Source: Dasypus novemcinctus (Eukaryota > Chordata > Mammalia > Cingulata > Dasypodidae). Taken from it: a stretch of 64,000 bases of DNA. The notes beneath the pieces were generated by a model. It was not told where the DNA came from and did not search any database. It saw nothing but the letters and a program-made list of their open reading frames with translations. Made by a program: the position numbers and the translations under genes. Positions 45,666 to 57,790 of this stretch are shown here, piece by piece. The stretch's first letter is position 1; each line of letters begins with the position of its first letter. The stretch lies in the NCBI RefSeq assembly GCF_030445035.2, contig NC_080688.1:64699449-64763448 (forward strand), read 5' to 3'.

Positions 45666-47260
45666 CTCTCTACCAACAGCCCTAGAGCAGCCTGTGGCTC
45701 GATGAGGTGGGAGCTGGGAACTGCAGCCTGGCCCTTGGGCTTGGTCCCTGCACTGTCTGACTTAGGACCCCTTTCCCAGCCTGGGCTAAGGACCAGCTCT
45801 CCTGGGAGTTTGCAGGGGAGAAATACGGCCTCTCCTGCTCTTTGGGGTGGAAGCTCTCCTAGGAGCAGAGGAGGTGAGGGTGACTCACTTCTGCCAGTGG
45901 AGAGCTGACCTTGATCTTGGTGGTGGTTTGAAGGTGACTTTTGTCCTCAGCTCTCTGGGGTCTTGGGGGAGGAGGAAAGCTTCTTCTTTAGTGTTTTGAC
46001 TCATCTCAAGTTTTCGTGATTTAAGAGGAGGGCTTCTGCTTCCCAGGACCTAGGCAGCAGGAGTTCTTGCTCTGAGGTTTTGGCTGTCCCTGCCATTTGC
46101 CCTGGGTTGCGTGTGCCTGCTATGGTGGAGTGTGGGAGCCCCGGGATTGGGACGGGTGGGCTCTTTCTAGGTGTCACCCTCCTGGCCTGCGAGGTCCCTG
46201 GCAAGCAGCACAGCACTCCCCGCCCCCATGTCCCACCCCAGCGGTGGCAAAAGCCTCTTCCAGGTCCTGCTCAGCTGGAGATTTTCGATTTGGGGGAAAG
46301 GCTTTTAAAGTCTCCCAATTTCTTGTCGGCTGCCGACAGTCCACTCCTGTCTCTTTCTCCATGTACCCAAATTGATGTCGCCCTTGTTTTCAGCTTTCCT
46401 GAACGCTGCTCCTGGCGGCCACTCCCTGCGGTCCCGAGAGTCTTAGGTGGGGCTGGAGTTGGTATTGGGCGCAGAAGGTGCTTCCGTAGCAGGACTTTGG
46501 TGGAAGTGCTGGGAGCCCTTACTTCCCAGATCCTTTGCCTGCTGCCTGGAATATTGGGGACAGCAAGCAGGACCCTTGTGGGACTGGGGGTGGGGCTCCC
46601 CGTGCCTGGGTGCAGGGCCTCCCTGCATAAATACTGTTATCTTAGGAGAGTTTTTCACCCCATTCATCTAATAAGGAACTATTGACGGAATGCAGCAGGG
46701 GCTTGAATCAAACTAAAGCCATTTAATTTGGGCATCATTTTGGAAAATAGATGTTTGGTTCTTATTCGTGATTCCTCATTTGTGTCTGTTTTGACCAACG
46801 TGAAAAATGCGAATGAAAATATGGTGTCACCATTGCTTTAAAGCACATTTTTAGGGAAGAATCATTTCCATCTCACCTCTTGAATACTCTATTAGTGTTT
46901 GCATATTATGTCACTTTCCTCCATGAAAGAGCTCTGTTTGCAGGTATAATGTATTAATATATTAAATATTTAAAAAGAAGGGCTTTGTAGGTTTAACTAG
47001 CTTGTTCTCTATTTGTTTTTCCAGTCTTAATTTTGTTAGTGATGTCACTTCCTGGGTTCTCTTGAGATGTGCAGACTTTGAAACCCATTTTCCATAGATC
47101 CCAAGGCCCGCTGCTCCGTCGTTAGTGACCTGCTCGCGGTGCAGAGAACCTGGTATTTTTTTGTGTGCCCTGGCTGTCAAGGGCTTTTCCTTCCCTTATC
47201 CTAAAGGGAACAGCTGAGAAATTGCCCGAATTGCTGAGCCCTTTGATAACACCACCTGCC
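45666..47260. other. Unassigned stretch with a chance 201-codon frame
   Basis: The plus-strand frame 46080-46685 (201 codons) has no recognised domain and no known start context, and other frames overlap it. It is treated as chance. Confidence 0.35.
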
Positions 47261-47264
47261 ACTC

Positions 47265-47560
47265 ATTAATGTCACTTTGTATGAATTTGCCAAGTGTTCT
47301 CATGCCTCATATGTGGGGTAGTTGTAGGTGTTGTCATTGCCACTTTACTAAGATACTTGGAGATTAAGTCTCCTCCAGGGCTTTGCAGCTGTCACCAGGA
47401 TCAGAGGCCACACTGTCTGCCTCTACATCTTGCATTCTTTCTCCCAGCTGCAGAAAAGCAAGGGTAAAATGGGGATAATACCTATTTCAGAGGGCCATTT
47501 GGAGGTTTGGGTGAGTTGTTCCACGTTATATACTTGCAGCAGTGTCAGACACACAATGAA
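47265..47560. mobile_element. Two MIR fragments in opposite orientation
   Basis: A minus-strand MIR (about 47265-47420: AATTTGCCAAGTGTTCTCAT, GTTGTCATTGCCACTTTACT) is followed by a plus-strand MIR (about 47440-47560: GGTAAAATGGGGATAATACC). Both are decayed. Confidence 0.55.
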
Positions 47561-48760
47561 CGTGAGTTCTTGTGAGGGCAGTAGTGATACCCCCTCAAGT
47601 ATTTGCCAGATACTGTCAGGAACAGAGGGATTCAGGCACCACATCTAATGATGCGCCCAGGTGCCTGTCCCATGGGGTGGAAAGGCGCACGTGACTTAGT
47701 GGCTCCCCGCAGTGTGTCTTGAGGTCCAGCCTTCTGGAGTCATGCCCTTTCCTTCTCCAGGGCGGGTTGACCAGGAGGTCAGGGCCAGGGGGTGGCTCCT
47801 GATAAAGCTGAACTATAATTTGAGAGGACATAGCACCCTTCAATCAGGGTGCTCTGGGGGCTTTTTAACTGGCAGCAAGTGCTGCCAGCCCATTTTACAG
47901 ATGAGTCACGGGCATTCTGTCTTCCAGCCTTACCCCACTTACTGCTTTCACAGTGAGTGTGAGCAGCTAAACACACACGTGAAGGAGAAGGACTGCCAGT
48001 AGGGAATGTGTGTGGTGTGTAAAGGACGGGGAGTTGGTTCACTCATTCACTCACCACTGCTTCTAGGATAGGCAAGCCCTGGGATGCTGCAGGGAGCACA
48101 GCAGCGCTCCTGGCCTCGCGGAGCCTACCCACAGAGGGAGCGCCCCGATGCCTACGGGGAGCGAGAATAAGGCAGGGTCAGGGCAAGAGGGCATGGGAGG
48201 GGCGTGGGGACTCTGGGTGATAAGGCCAGGGAGGATGTGGGAGGAGTGGGAGGGGAGTGGGCAGGAGGGGACTGGGGTCCAGCGGGGAGAGCAGCAGGTC
48301 TCAGAAGCAGACCTTGTGGGTCTGTGGACCTCGTGGGGGACTAGGAGTTTGGGTCATAGGAAGGTTGGACGCCTTTGAAGACTGTGGGGAGGAGAGACCT
48401 CCACTTCTGTTCTGGTAGAAGACTTGAGAAGATTTGGGGGGAAGTTAAGCCTAAATGGGCTTCCTGCGCACTCCTATTTGGCTTATAAAGCCCTAGGGTC
48501 AGGGCCCACCTGTTCAGCCTGGCTGAGGGATTTGGAAGGTCTTTCAAGCAATGATTTTTTAAAAGCCTATGGAACCAGTTGTCATCTCATGCACTTCACA
48601 AATGTATTCAGTTTCGAGCAGCAACTTGGTACCAGGCTTTTTTCTAGGTGCTGTGGCTGTAGCAAGTGAACAAAGCAGATGGAAGTGCCTGCCCTCAGGC
48701 ACTCTTTTTTTTTTCCTACCTGGTTGCCTCTGTGCCTCTCTGCTCCACGCAGGTCTGGTA
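47561..48760. other. Mostly unassigned stretch with an L2 fragment and a G-rich tract
   Basis: About 48030-48180 reads as antisense L2 (GTTCACTCATTCACTCACC, then CTCCTGGCCTCGCGGAGCC). A G-rich tract with GGGAGGGG and similar runs lies at about 48185-48300. A T-run is present at 48707-48715. Confidence 0.4.
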
Positions 48761-48763
48761 CAC

Positions 48764-48857
48764 CTTTTTTTTTTTTTAACCAGGAGGTCTTGGGGATTGA
48801 ACCCAGGTCCTCCATACGGTAAACGGGAGCTCAACTGCTTGAGCCACAGCGGCCTCC
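48764..48857 (-). mobile_element. Short tRNA-only SINE (monomer)
   Basis: T-run at 48764 onward, then the reverse head: GAGGTCTTGGGGATTGAACC, CTCAACTGCTTGAGCCACAG, CGGCCTCC. About 90 bp. Confidence 0.75.
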
Positions 48858-50390
48858 AGGATCTTAAAGATTCCAGGAATCTTTCAAATAGCCACTCCTG
48901 GAGTTCATCTAGGCAATGACAGAGTGGTGGGGATCGGGACGGTTGTTGGGGTGTCCAGGGCAGAGGGGAGCAGAAACAGGGTCACTGGGTGCCAGATGGA
49001 CAGGTTGGACGTCCAGACCTCTTGCAATGTGGCGGAAGTCAGGAAAGAATGAGGTTCAGTTTAGAAACTCGAGTTTGTAAGTAGCTGTTTCTGAACACGT
49101 TTGTCATGCTGAGGAGGTAACGTCTCCTGTGATTGGTCTTCCAATAAAGCAACAAACGTTTGCTCTGTTTTCTTTGTATTTTCATTGCATATGATGGGGT
49201 GGGGAGGTGTGGCCCCTGCCCTCGGGAGTAACATGGTCAAGTGAAAGAAGGGCAAGTGCATTCAGTGTCCCCTTTTATGGCTGGGCTTGAGAGTGCTGCA
49301 GATATTCCAGGGAGGAGGTACTCAGTGAGAGCAGTCAGAGAAGGCTGCCTGGAGGAGGTGGCTTCTAGGCAGCTCTGAAGGGAGCAGCGAAGGAATCCCC
49401 CGGGGAGGAGTTCACAAGTAAATAGAATAGTCCGTCATAACAGAGGCGGTAAGGGGTGCGCGGAGGGTAGAGGGGTGCTGGCCAGTGGGGGTTAATGAAG
49501 CCACATCTGGAGTCACCGCAGAGGCTTGGCAGCAGAGGGGTAGCCTGGTGACGGGTAGTTTTGAGAGTTTAGGCTGTCAGTGATGGTGGGAGGGAGCAGG
49601 GAGGGCAGGGGCAGCAAAGGGGTGAAAAGAGCAGATGCGCGTGAGACCGCAGGGCCAGGGTCTTGCCCCCCGAGATGTGGCTTAAATCACCCACTTTTTC
49701 AGAGCCTCCATTTACCTCGTGGGCAAAAGGAAAATAAGAATTTTTTTTCACAGATTTGTTGTGAGCCTTTTAAGGATATTTGGGACAACACGTTTTAAAA
49801 AAGTAAAGTGTTAATTCAAGGAAATCATCCAGGCTATTGGTGTCAGGATCTCCTTCTCACTTCGGGCTTCCTGGCAGAAGTGCTAGAGAAATCACCCGTG
49901 CACCCGAGAACCGAGGAGGGCGGGAAAGGAACTAACAGGCCTCCCTGCTGCCACTCGCATTAATCTTCATTGCCACGAAGGGAGGGAGGGGGACCCTGGA
50001 AAACAGCCTCGGAGCTGAAGCCCCCCCGCCCCCGCCCAGGCGCACACGCCGAGGCCTGACCACCGGCGGCCCTGCGAGCTCGAAGCTGTGCGGCCTGATG
50101 GCGTCGTGGGAGGCCTGGTCCCTCCTTGGGTGGGACCTTGTGCCGGGGGAGGGAGGAATGCTGATAAGGGCAATTTAGGGCAACTGGCACACTTGAATTA
50201 TATTTACTGAAGCAAGCTTCATAAGTAGGAACCCTGAATTTCAAAAAAGTTCATTTGCTTTCTGAAAGATTTCATAACAGGTTTCCTTTAAATACCAGTC
50301 TCACTAGCATACTTGAAAAATGATTTAATTTAATACAATATAATTAAAGTAATATGTATCAAAGCCTTTCAAAGCAGGAGAGACAGCTTG
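48858..50390. other. Unassigned stretch
   Basis: About 49310-49400 (AGAAGGCTGCCTGGAGGAGG) resembles antisense L2. About 49975-50150 is locally GC-rich with several CpGs but under 200 bp, too small to call an island. No exon was recognised. Confidence 0.35.
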
Positions 50391-50408
50391 TCATTAAAAT
50401 TTTGTTGA

Positions 50409-51295
50409 GGGAAGTAGATGTGGCTCAGGCAACTGGGCTCCTACCTACCACATAGGAGGTCACTGGTTCCCATCCCTGTGCCCCCTAAAGAAGACAGCGG
50501 GCTGGCGCAACGGGCAGGCACAGCTAGCTGCTAGAACAAGAGACACAAGAAGAAGGAACATAATGAGAAACACAACAAAGCAGGGAGCAGGGGTTCCTAG
50601 TGCCTCCTAATGAAGACAGGGAGCTGATGGGATGGGCAGGCGTGGCGAACTGACGTGGCAATTTGATGCAACAAGAGACATGGGGGGAAGCGGGTTTGAC
50701 TCAATGGATAGAGCATCCGCCTACCACATGGGAGGTCCAGGGTTCAAACCCAGGGCCTCCTGACCCCTGTGATGAGCTGGCCCAGCACAGTGCTGATATG
50801 TGCAAAGAGTGCCCTGCCACGCAGAGGTGTCCCCCACACAGGAGAGCCCCATGCGCAAGGAGTGCGCCCCTTAAGGAGAGCCACCCAGCGTGAAAAAAGT
50901 GCAGCCTACCCAGGGTGGCACCACATACACCCAGAGCTGACATAACAAGGTGACGCAACAAAAAGAGACACAGATTCCCAGTGCCGCTGACAAGAATACA
51001 AGCGGACACAGAAGAACACACAGCGAATGGACACAGAGAGCAGACAACTGGGGACAGGGAAGGGGTGAGAAATAAAAAATAAATCTTTAAAAAAAACAAG
51101 AGACATGGGGAGGAAAGACGATGAGAGACACAACAAAGCAGTGAGTGGAAGTGACTGAAGCGATTAGGTACCTCCTTCCCACATCGGAGGTCCTGGGTTC
51201 TGTTCTTGGTGCCTCCTAAAAAGAAACAAGGAAGACAAACAGTCACAGCAAGTGAAAAGGGGAGTGGGGAGAAATAAATAAAATAAATCTTAAAA
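50409..51295 (+). mobile_element. Older DAS-type SINE, interrupted
   Basis: The older element runs 50409-50669 (GGGAAGTAGATGTGGCTCAG head, then GAGAAACACAACAAAGCAGG) and resumes from 51111 to about 51295, including another tRNA-like unit (about 51144-51215) and a tail (AATAAATAAAATAAATC). TTAAAATTTT lies at both outer ends. Confidence 0.82.
50670..51110 (+). mobile_element. DAS-type SINE nested in an older SINE, 16 bp target-site duplication
   Basis: The element is 50686-51094. AACAAGAGACATGGGG occurs at 50670-50685 and 51095-51110, a perfect duplication. It has a complete head (GAAGCGGGTTTGACTCAATG), B box (GGTTCAAACCC), body and A-tail. Confidence 0.93.
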
Positions 51296-51950
51296 TTTTT
51301 TTTTTGCCTAAACTTCCCCCTCCAAAGACCAGTTCAGGTCAGAACAGTTTGGAGTTAAAGCAGCCTGAGGCCTCCTGGGGCCCTGACCACCGCGCTCTAC
51401 TTAGGGATCCAGGCTGTGTCTAGGAGGGGAGCACCGACCACTGGACTCTTACCTGGAGCGGGGTGTCCCTCCTGTCTAGGAGCCACGTGGCCTTTGCCCT
51501 TCTCTGCCTCGGTCACTCTGAGAGCAATGATACTGGTCCCCTGCCAGTTAGGGGGGGCAGGGAGGCAGAGGCCAATGAATATTCAGTGTTCCAACCTCAT
51601 CTTGGCCATTTCAACCAGCACACATTTCTTTTCCCTCATCGGAGCTGCTAGCACGCGACCAGGTTGAGGGATTAACTCCCAGTCCTCCCCGTACATGGGA
51701 CACAGTGCTGGGCACCAATGGGGAGGCAATTGTCAAACATGCCAGCCATGCCCCGTTTGGCAGGGCCCCCTCCAGAGGGCTGGGAAGGGGAGACCAGGGG
51801 TAACCAGGACATGGTGTGTGTGACTGACCCATTGGCAGGGAAGCACGTCACGGTCTTCCGAGCACAGGAGCAGCAGTTTTGGGGAGGAATACCACTTTCA
51901 TCGAAGGATGCCGGGGTTGAATAAACGGGATTGCTGGTTGGACGTGAAAT
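51296..51950. other. Unassigned stretch
   Basis: No repeat or exon was recognised. Confidence 0.3.
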
Positions 51951-51954
51951 TCTG

Positions 51955-52260
51955 CATTCCATCCTTCTAGCACAGATATTTATTAAGTACCTACTTAATG
52001 GTGCTGTGTACTGTGGGCAACAGGTAGTCTCCCCTGGCCAGAGGAGCCTCCAAGCACTGTCTAGAAAGCTGCATACTTAGCCCCTGCCTAGCGATGGAGA
52101 CAGACATCTACACGCAGAGCGGCAGGAAGCTCGCGGCCTTGCAGGTGTCCTTGGAGGGCCCAGCCTTAGAGGGTCAGGGAAGGTTCTTCTGGAAAAGTTG
52201 ACAAGTTAAAGGAGGGCCAGTCCCGCCAAGAGCGAGAGGGAGGAGTGTTTAAGGCACAGC
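51955..52260 (-). mobile_element. L2 LINE fragment (minus)
   Basis: Antisense L2 3'-end order: AGATATTTATTAAGTACCTA, GGTGCTGTGTACTGTGGGCA, then AGGGTCAGGGAAGGTTCTTC, CAAGTTAAAGGAGGGCC. Confidence 0.6.
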
Positions 52261-52685
52261 CGGGAGGTGGGAGAATGCTTGGGGTGGGGGCTGTTGAGTA
52301 CTTGCTAGGAGGTCAGTAGAGTTGTTTGCAGCCTTCCAGGAGGAAGGAGGGAGGTGGGAGATGGTGCTTGAGACTGAGCAGAGTCCAGAGTGTGGTGGAG
52401 ACCCCCATGGAGACGGAATAAGCCAGACCTCGTTCCAGGATTCCATAGGTGTTCTGTGGGGCTGGGGGTGGCTTGGGCTGGAGACCACCATGCTGGTGCC
52501 CCTTCTCCCACCCTGGCGCTCTGGCCCGTGGCTGCTGAGGAGGCGTGCAGACCCCTCGTTGGTAGCCAGGCCTGAAGATTTGTGCTTTGATTCTGCTGTG
52601 AGGTTTGGATGACCTCGGTGCCCTTCACGTCAAGCTGCCTGGTTATTTTCTGGACCGGGTGGCTGCCTCTGTACCTCTTCGTGCC
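52261..52685. other. Unassigned stretch
   Basis: No repeat or exon was recognised. Part may continue the L2. Confidence 0.3.
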
Positions 52686-52689
52686 AACA

Positions 52690-53125
52690 CAGATCTTTAC
52701 AGAACCTTAGTTATTTAGGGTATGTGAGATAACTCAAAGGAACCAATCCATGTATGTTAGCCAGCAACAGAGGCCAGAAATAACCAGGGCTCAAATAAGG
52801 AGAGATTATTTTTCTCTCACATAAATGAAGCCTGGAGGTAGGCTGACCAGAGCTGGTATGCGCTTTCCACGGTCATCTGGGACCCGGGATGCTTCCGTCT
52901 TTTAGTTCTCCCGTCCTCTTGTATAGCCACTTTACTGAAAGTCATCTTGTGTTCTAAAATGGTTGCTAGAATACCAGCCATCACACCTTCATTCTGAACC
53001 AGAAGGAGGAACTGGGATCATTTTTCATTGGTCACTCCTATCTGCAAAGGCAGCTGGGAAATGTAGTTTTTCAGCTGAGCACGTTGCGCAAAGGAGAATG
53101 GGGGAATGCAACTAGCAGCCTCTGC
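52690..53125. repeat. Ancient interspersed repeat, family uncertain
   Basis: GAAGCCTGGAGGTAGGCTGA, CATCTGGGACCCGGGATGC and GGCAGCTGGGAAATGTAG resemble the repeat at 33725-34030. The name is unknown to me. Confidence 0.45.
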
Positions 53126-53329
53126 CATGTTATAAAGGTGGGCAGGCAGGCGCACTTAGGGCCTGGCTCTGTGTTCCATCTCCTTAGCACCAGGTGGCCC
53201 ACAGTGTGGAGCTGCCTGCTGATGGGGTGAATGAGCAAAACAATGATACTGGGAGACTCCAGCAGGCCCAGGAGACAAGCGTGTTGTATTTAGACATATC
53301 TCATAGAACAAGACCCTGCTTGGGCCAGA

Positions 53330-53480
53330 GTCCAGGCCCCACGTCTGACGCAGACAAGTTGTTTACATACTTTCTTTGAGCTTCAGTTGCCCCCCCTTCA
53401 GAAAGAGAATAATAATACACCTGCAGATCCGAGGCAAAGATGGAATGAGTTAACAGACAGTCATTAAGAACATAAATGCA
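53330..53480 (+). mobile_element. MIR SINE, decayed
   Basis: GACAAGTTGTTTACATACTT, GAGCTTCAGTTGCCC, AGAGAATAATAATACACCTG and GATGGAATGAGTTAACA are in MIR order. Confidence 0.55.
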
Positions 53481-54200
53481 CGTTTGTGGTAGGTAGCTTG
53501 CTTGGCTTCTCAGACACCCTTCTCCTCCCTCTAGATGAGATCTAGAAGTTTTGGTTCCTTTTCTGAGCTTAATTATATGTACTGACTTCTCGCATAGGCC
53601 CTGCTTTGCCCCACGCCCCAGGAATCACAACATCTGAAGGGGTGGAAGCCTTATTAACTCTGGACTGTCTAATTTCCTAAGGTATTGGGAGGAGCAAGAG
53701 TTATTAGTCTCGTCTGAAAAATGGGCTGGGAACTTGCCCAGGGTCGGAGTTGCAACTAAAACGTTGTCTTCCGACTCCAGGCCCAGAGCCCTTTCTCCTG
53801 AGTAGTGTTTACAGACCTTTCTTTTTGAAGCAGCAGGTGCAGCTCTTCAAGATAGTGCCTACTCAGAAGTCCACCCGCCCACAAGCCACCGCCCGGGAAA
53901 CCCGTCGCTCTTCCTACTCCCCTTTCTCCCGGGGTTTGAATGTAGGAGGACACAGGGGAGGGATGGGTGGCAGCCGTGGCCTTGGGGTCTCACCTAGCAA
54001 GGGGGAGGCCAGCAGGCGTGGAGGAGGCCTTCCCATCCCCTGATGTGGTCCAAGTTTGCCCACCCTCCCATGCTTTTCCTTAAACAGGCTCTTGAATAGT
54101 TGATCCGTGTTTGAAAGAATTATAAATTGTGTGCTATCAGCACTTACCCAAAACACAAGTCATTAGAATTTATTCTCCATTTTCCTTTCAAATTTTGGAA
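53481..54200. other. Unassigned stretch
   Basis: No repeat or exon was recognised. Confidence 0.3.
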
Positions 54201-54210
54201 TGCTTTCTCA

Positions 54211-54638
54211 TTTTTTTTTTTTTTAAGATTTATTTTATTTATTTCTCTCCCTTCCCACCCGCCCCCCCTCCCCAGTTGTCTGTTCTCTGTGTCCATTTGC
54301 TGCATGTTCTTATTTGTCCACTTCTGTTGTCGTCAGCGGCACGGGAATCTGCGTTTCTTTTTGTTGCATGGTCTTGTTGCGTCAGCTCTCCGTGTGTGCG
54401 GCACCATTCCTGGGCAGGCTGCACTTTCTTTTGTGCTGGGCAGCTCTCCTTACAGGGTGCACTCCCTGCATGTGGGGCTCCCCTACGCTGGGGACACCCC
54501 TGCATGGCATGGCACTCCTTGTGTGCATCAGCACTGCGCGTGGGCCAGCTCCACACGGGTCAAGGAGGCCCGGGGTTTGAACCGCGGACCTCCCATGTGG
54601 TAGGCAGATGCCCTAACCACTGGGCCAAGTCCTCTTCT
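54211..54638 (-). mobile_element. DAS-type SINE
   Basis: Minus-strand element with its A-tail as a T-run at 54211 and the head in reverse at about 54610-54638 (CTAACCACTGGGCCAAGTCC). It is full length. The plus-strand open frames 54127-54603 and 54129-54668 are the stop-poor antisense side of the SINE body and not genes. Confidence 0.88.
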
Positions 54639-54874
54639 CTCTCACTATTTTTTTGTCAAGCTTTTTGACTTTTAAATGCCCCTTTGTGTCCTCAACCTGC
54701 CTTCACTGTTGTCCACATCCACTGTCTGCTAGAAATCTAAGTTGTGAAACTCTTTTGGGGAGGCAATACGTTTACAGCAGTCAACATGGAAGCAGAATAG
54801 AAAGATGTACTCTTTCTACGCTATCCCCACCACCCTCTTTCTTCTTGTCCCCACCCCCATCTGGAGGTAACAAT

Positions 54875-55110
54875 TTCTTTTAGACTTTTTCTTATTGAGA
54901 ATTTCAAATAGATGTAAACAGATATAAAAGTAGACAATAAGATGATGAGCCACTGTGTGCCCATCACTCAATGATCATTTTGTGGCCAAGCTTAATTCTC
55001 TTCTGCCACCCATTCCTCTAACAATGTAGTATTTTGAAGCAAAACCCAGATATCATATTATTTTACTCATAAATAATTCAATATATAGCTGTAAAAGTAA
55101 GCACTTAAAA
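54875..55110. mobile_element. Old L1M-type 3' region
   Basis: TTATTGAGAATTTCAAATAG, GTGTGCCCATCACTCAATG, TTTTGAAGCAAAACCCAGAT, ATCATATTATTTTACTCATA and AATAATTCAATATATAGC parallel the repeat at 11690-11965. Family name is uncertain. Confidence 0.5.
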
Positions 55111-56620
55111 AAAAATAATAACCACAAAAGGTAGCACTTTTAATAATATTTTCTTTCTCTTTGCAGTATTTCTTCCTGCACAGCAAAGAAGATAATATTC
55201 GCCCCCCCCCCCTTGTTTTTTACATCAAAGATGCCATCCTGAAAATGCTGCTCTGGGCCTTACTTTTTTCCCTTTTCAGTATTTTCTGCAGGTCTCTCCA
55301 TATCAGCATAGTTATCTCCCTCAGTTTTTCCAGGTGTATGGCTGTACCATAGTTGACGTGCATCCCTATTTCTGGGTGTTTGGGCTGTTTCCAGTCTTTT
55401 GCTTCCAATAGTCATTGTTCAAAGGTGACTCAATACATGGTCCTTAAGGTGAACAGAGACTGGGAAGGCAGAGGAGAGAATCCAGGCTTACCCAAAATCC
55501 CGTAGCAGGCCTCTTCACTTGCTAGCTTCCTAGTGGTCATCTGAGGCTCAGAGAGGCTAATCAACTTGCCCAAGTTGCACAGTAGTGGAAGCAGGAGCTG
55601 ACCTTGCCTGGCCCAGTGCCAACCCTCTTCAGGGTTTATGTCACTGGATGTGGGGTGGTATGTGCCCTGGTGGAAACATTTGAGCTGGCCCTAGAAGGAG
55701 AAGGTGCTGGTGAGGTAGGTAAAAAGGGCTAGTTGGCATTTCTCAACTCAGAGGACTGGCTATTGCAAAGGCCCGTGCAGGGCCAGTGGGCAGGCAGTCT
55801 TCTCAGGGGTGGCCAGCTTGTGGCTGAGGGTGGTCTGTGAGGAGTGGAGCCCCTGTGTGTGTCAGCCAGGAAGTCTACGCAGCCTTCACTGAGGAGCATT
55901 TGGGCTTCATTTGAGAGCCCAAGTCACAGACTGGCAGCCACCAGCCAGGTCTGGCCCAGCCCGCAGATCTGTTTGGCCGGAGCTGCGTTTGACACGTTTT
56001 ACTGCTAAAGCCTCGACAGCAGGCAGAATGTGGGCACTGCCCTGTGGTTCGTGACCTCCATCCCCTGCCCCATCTATTCCTATCGGCTGCCTGGTGCTGT
56101 GTCCTCCCTGTGACCTGGGCCAGCCATCTCTGAAATGCCTTACCCCAGCAGGAAAAAACAAATGTGTGCATTCACCCACCACTGCACCAATGTGTAGTGT
56201 GTGCATTTTAAAACACACCCAAAAAAGCAATTTAAGAGGATGAGATACAGAAAAGTGCTAATATTTTCTTCCCATGTTCCAGGCACTCTTTTTGGAGACT
56301 GCTAAACCGGATGATGGGAAGTCAATGAAATGCAGATTTCAGTGACAGGGCAGTGCTTGGGCGGGGGTGTAGTTAGGTCAGGCCTAGCAGAGAGAGGCCA
56401 CGCTTGGCACCCATCCAGTAGGTCTGAGAGCTGGCCGAGGGGGAGCTGGCACATTGCGCAGTAAATATGAGTGTGTCCCGCTCGCCTGGTGCCCCCTCTG
56501 TATTGGGTGTCATCCCGGGCATCCTGCAGGACTGCATCAATTCCTGGGGAGCAGGAGTGGCATGCCTGGCAGTGCTTTGTCACACAAGGTCACCTCGCAG
56601 GGAGCAGAGCCCTGGTCTGC
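55111..56620. other. Unassigned stretch with a MIR fragment
   Basis: An antisense MIR lies at about 55530-55630 (CATCTGAGGCTCAGAGAGGC, TCAACTTGCCCAAGTTGCAC). A pyrimidine-rich CAG (TTTCTTTCTCTTTGCAG, about 55150-55167) looks like an acceptor, but no partner donor or open frame supports an exon. Confidence 0.4.
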
Positions 56621-56623
56621 CAG

Positions 56624-56935
56624 GGGAGTGCCGTGCCATGCAGGGGTGTCCCACACGCAAGGAGTGCACCCTGTAAGGAGAGCCGCCCAGCACGGAAGAA
56701 AGTGCAGCCTGCCCAGGAATGGCGCCGCACACACGGAGAGCTGACACAACAAGATGACGCAACAAAAAGAAACACAGATCCCCGGTGCCACTGATAAGGA
56801 TAGAAGCGGTCACAGAAGAACATGCAGCAAATAGACACAGAGAACAGACAACTGGGGTGGGGGTGGGGGGGCGGGGAAGGGGTGAGAAATAAATAAAAAA
56901 TAACTCTTTAAAAAACAAAAACAAAAACCAAAAAT
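56624..56935 (+). mobile_element. DAS-type SINE, 5'-truncated
   Basis: Starts inside the body (GAGTGCCGTGCCATGCAGGG) and keeps the 3' half, a G-rich tract (about 56856-56871), AATAAATAAAAAATAACTC and an A-rich tail. The tRNA head with both internal promoter boxes is absent, so the copy cannot be transcribed from its own promoter. Confidence 0.88.
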
Positions 56936-57425
56936 CCACCAGAGGCTCGGCAGCTTTTCTCGCGTACCCTTGTAACGATTTTGCGAGGCCAGTGGTGTTC
57001 TGTCCCTTTCATGTTCATGCCCGTGGTGACACGGCTGCCCGACAGAGCCAGAACTCCAGATTGGGGCTCGCCAGGCTCCACGCCCCGTGCTCCTTTCCCA
57101 CAGAGCTGGCCAGGGAGCGAGACTTGGCAAAATCCCGGAATTCTCCTTACTGTGAACACTGTCGGCTTTAATTAGATTAAATTTTACTTTTCTTTTGCCT
57201 TCAGGGGGTTTAAAAATGATGGGGTTGGATTGCAGGGATGCTTTGCGAGTCAAACTGAGGCAAGCTGGCATGAGGCGCGCTGGGCCCAGCGACTCCCAAC
57301 TACTCATTTTACCGTCTCTGAGTCCCCTACCGAGAGAAACCCCCGTCCACAGCGGGGGAGGGCGGAGGATGGAGACCAGCCCCCTTTTCTGCCTCTACTC
57401 TCCTGGGACTCTCTCAGCCCCAGCA
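56936..57425. other. Unassigned stretch
   Basis: A CAG after a pyrimidine run (ACTTTTCTTTTGCCTTCAG, about 57187-57205) looks like an acceptor but no supported exon follows. Confidence 0.3.
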
Positions 57426-57429
57426 CGGT

Positions 57430-57790
57430 ACAGATGCTCTCTGCCTGGCATGTCTTTTTATAAAGGCTGCTTTGTGCACACGTATGCGCCAGATCGTGGC
57501 CTCAGCCCCCAGCCTGAGTTATCTGTAGTAAATAAAGAACAGCAACTACATTATTTAGTATTCGCTTTCCAAGGTAGACCGTTAGAGTAAGGGCTTTTGC
57601 CTGGATCTGGCCTTCGTAAGCGAGACTGCTTCGCCAAATCCAGATCTTGCTTTTCCCCCTGGGGAGCCGACGACAAACGTTTGTGGAGGGCACCGTGCGT
57701 GCCAAGCAGGCACTGTGCTCGAGAAACGTGCATTGTGGAACAATTAGCCTCTGAGAGGACTGGGGAGAACAATGCGTGTTTGTGGACTGT
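57430..57790. promoter_or_regulatory. Candidate enhancer with SOX-type sites
   Basis: The block is repeat-free with many retained CpGs. ATTGTGGAACAAT at 57732-57744 is an everted pair of SOX-type cores, and a further AACAAT lies at 57768-57773. A 12 bp palindrome ACAAACGTTTGT lies at 57673-57684. Enhancer function is inferred. Confidence 0.35.

Noticed and set aside
46080-46685. 201-codon plus-strand frame
   Set aside because: No recognisable domain, no supporting splice or promoter context, and overlapping frames on both strands.
49975-50150. Possible second CpG island
   Set aside because: Under 200 bp, moderate CpG content and no promoter motif cluster.
54129-54668. 179-codon plus-strand open frame
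   Set aside because: It lies almost wholly on the antisense strand of a SINE and its translation repeats in the other SINE copies.
55150-55200. Splice-acceptor-like tract before a possible exon
   Set aside because: No convincing donor or conserved-looking frame follows, and the region adjoins an old L1M fragment.
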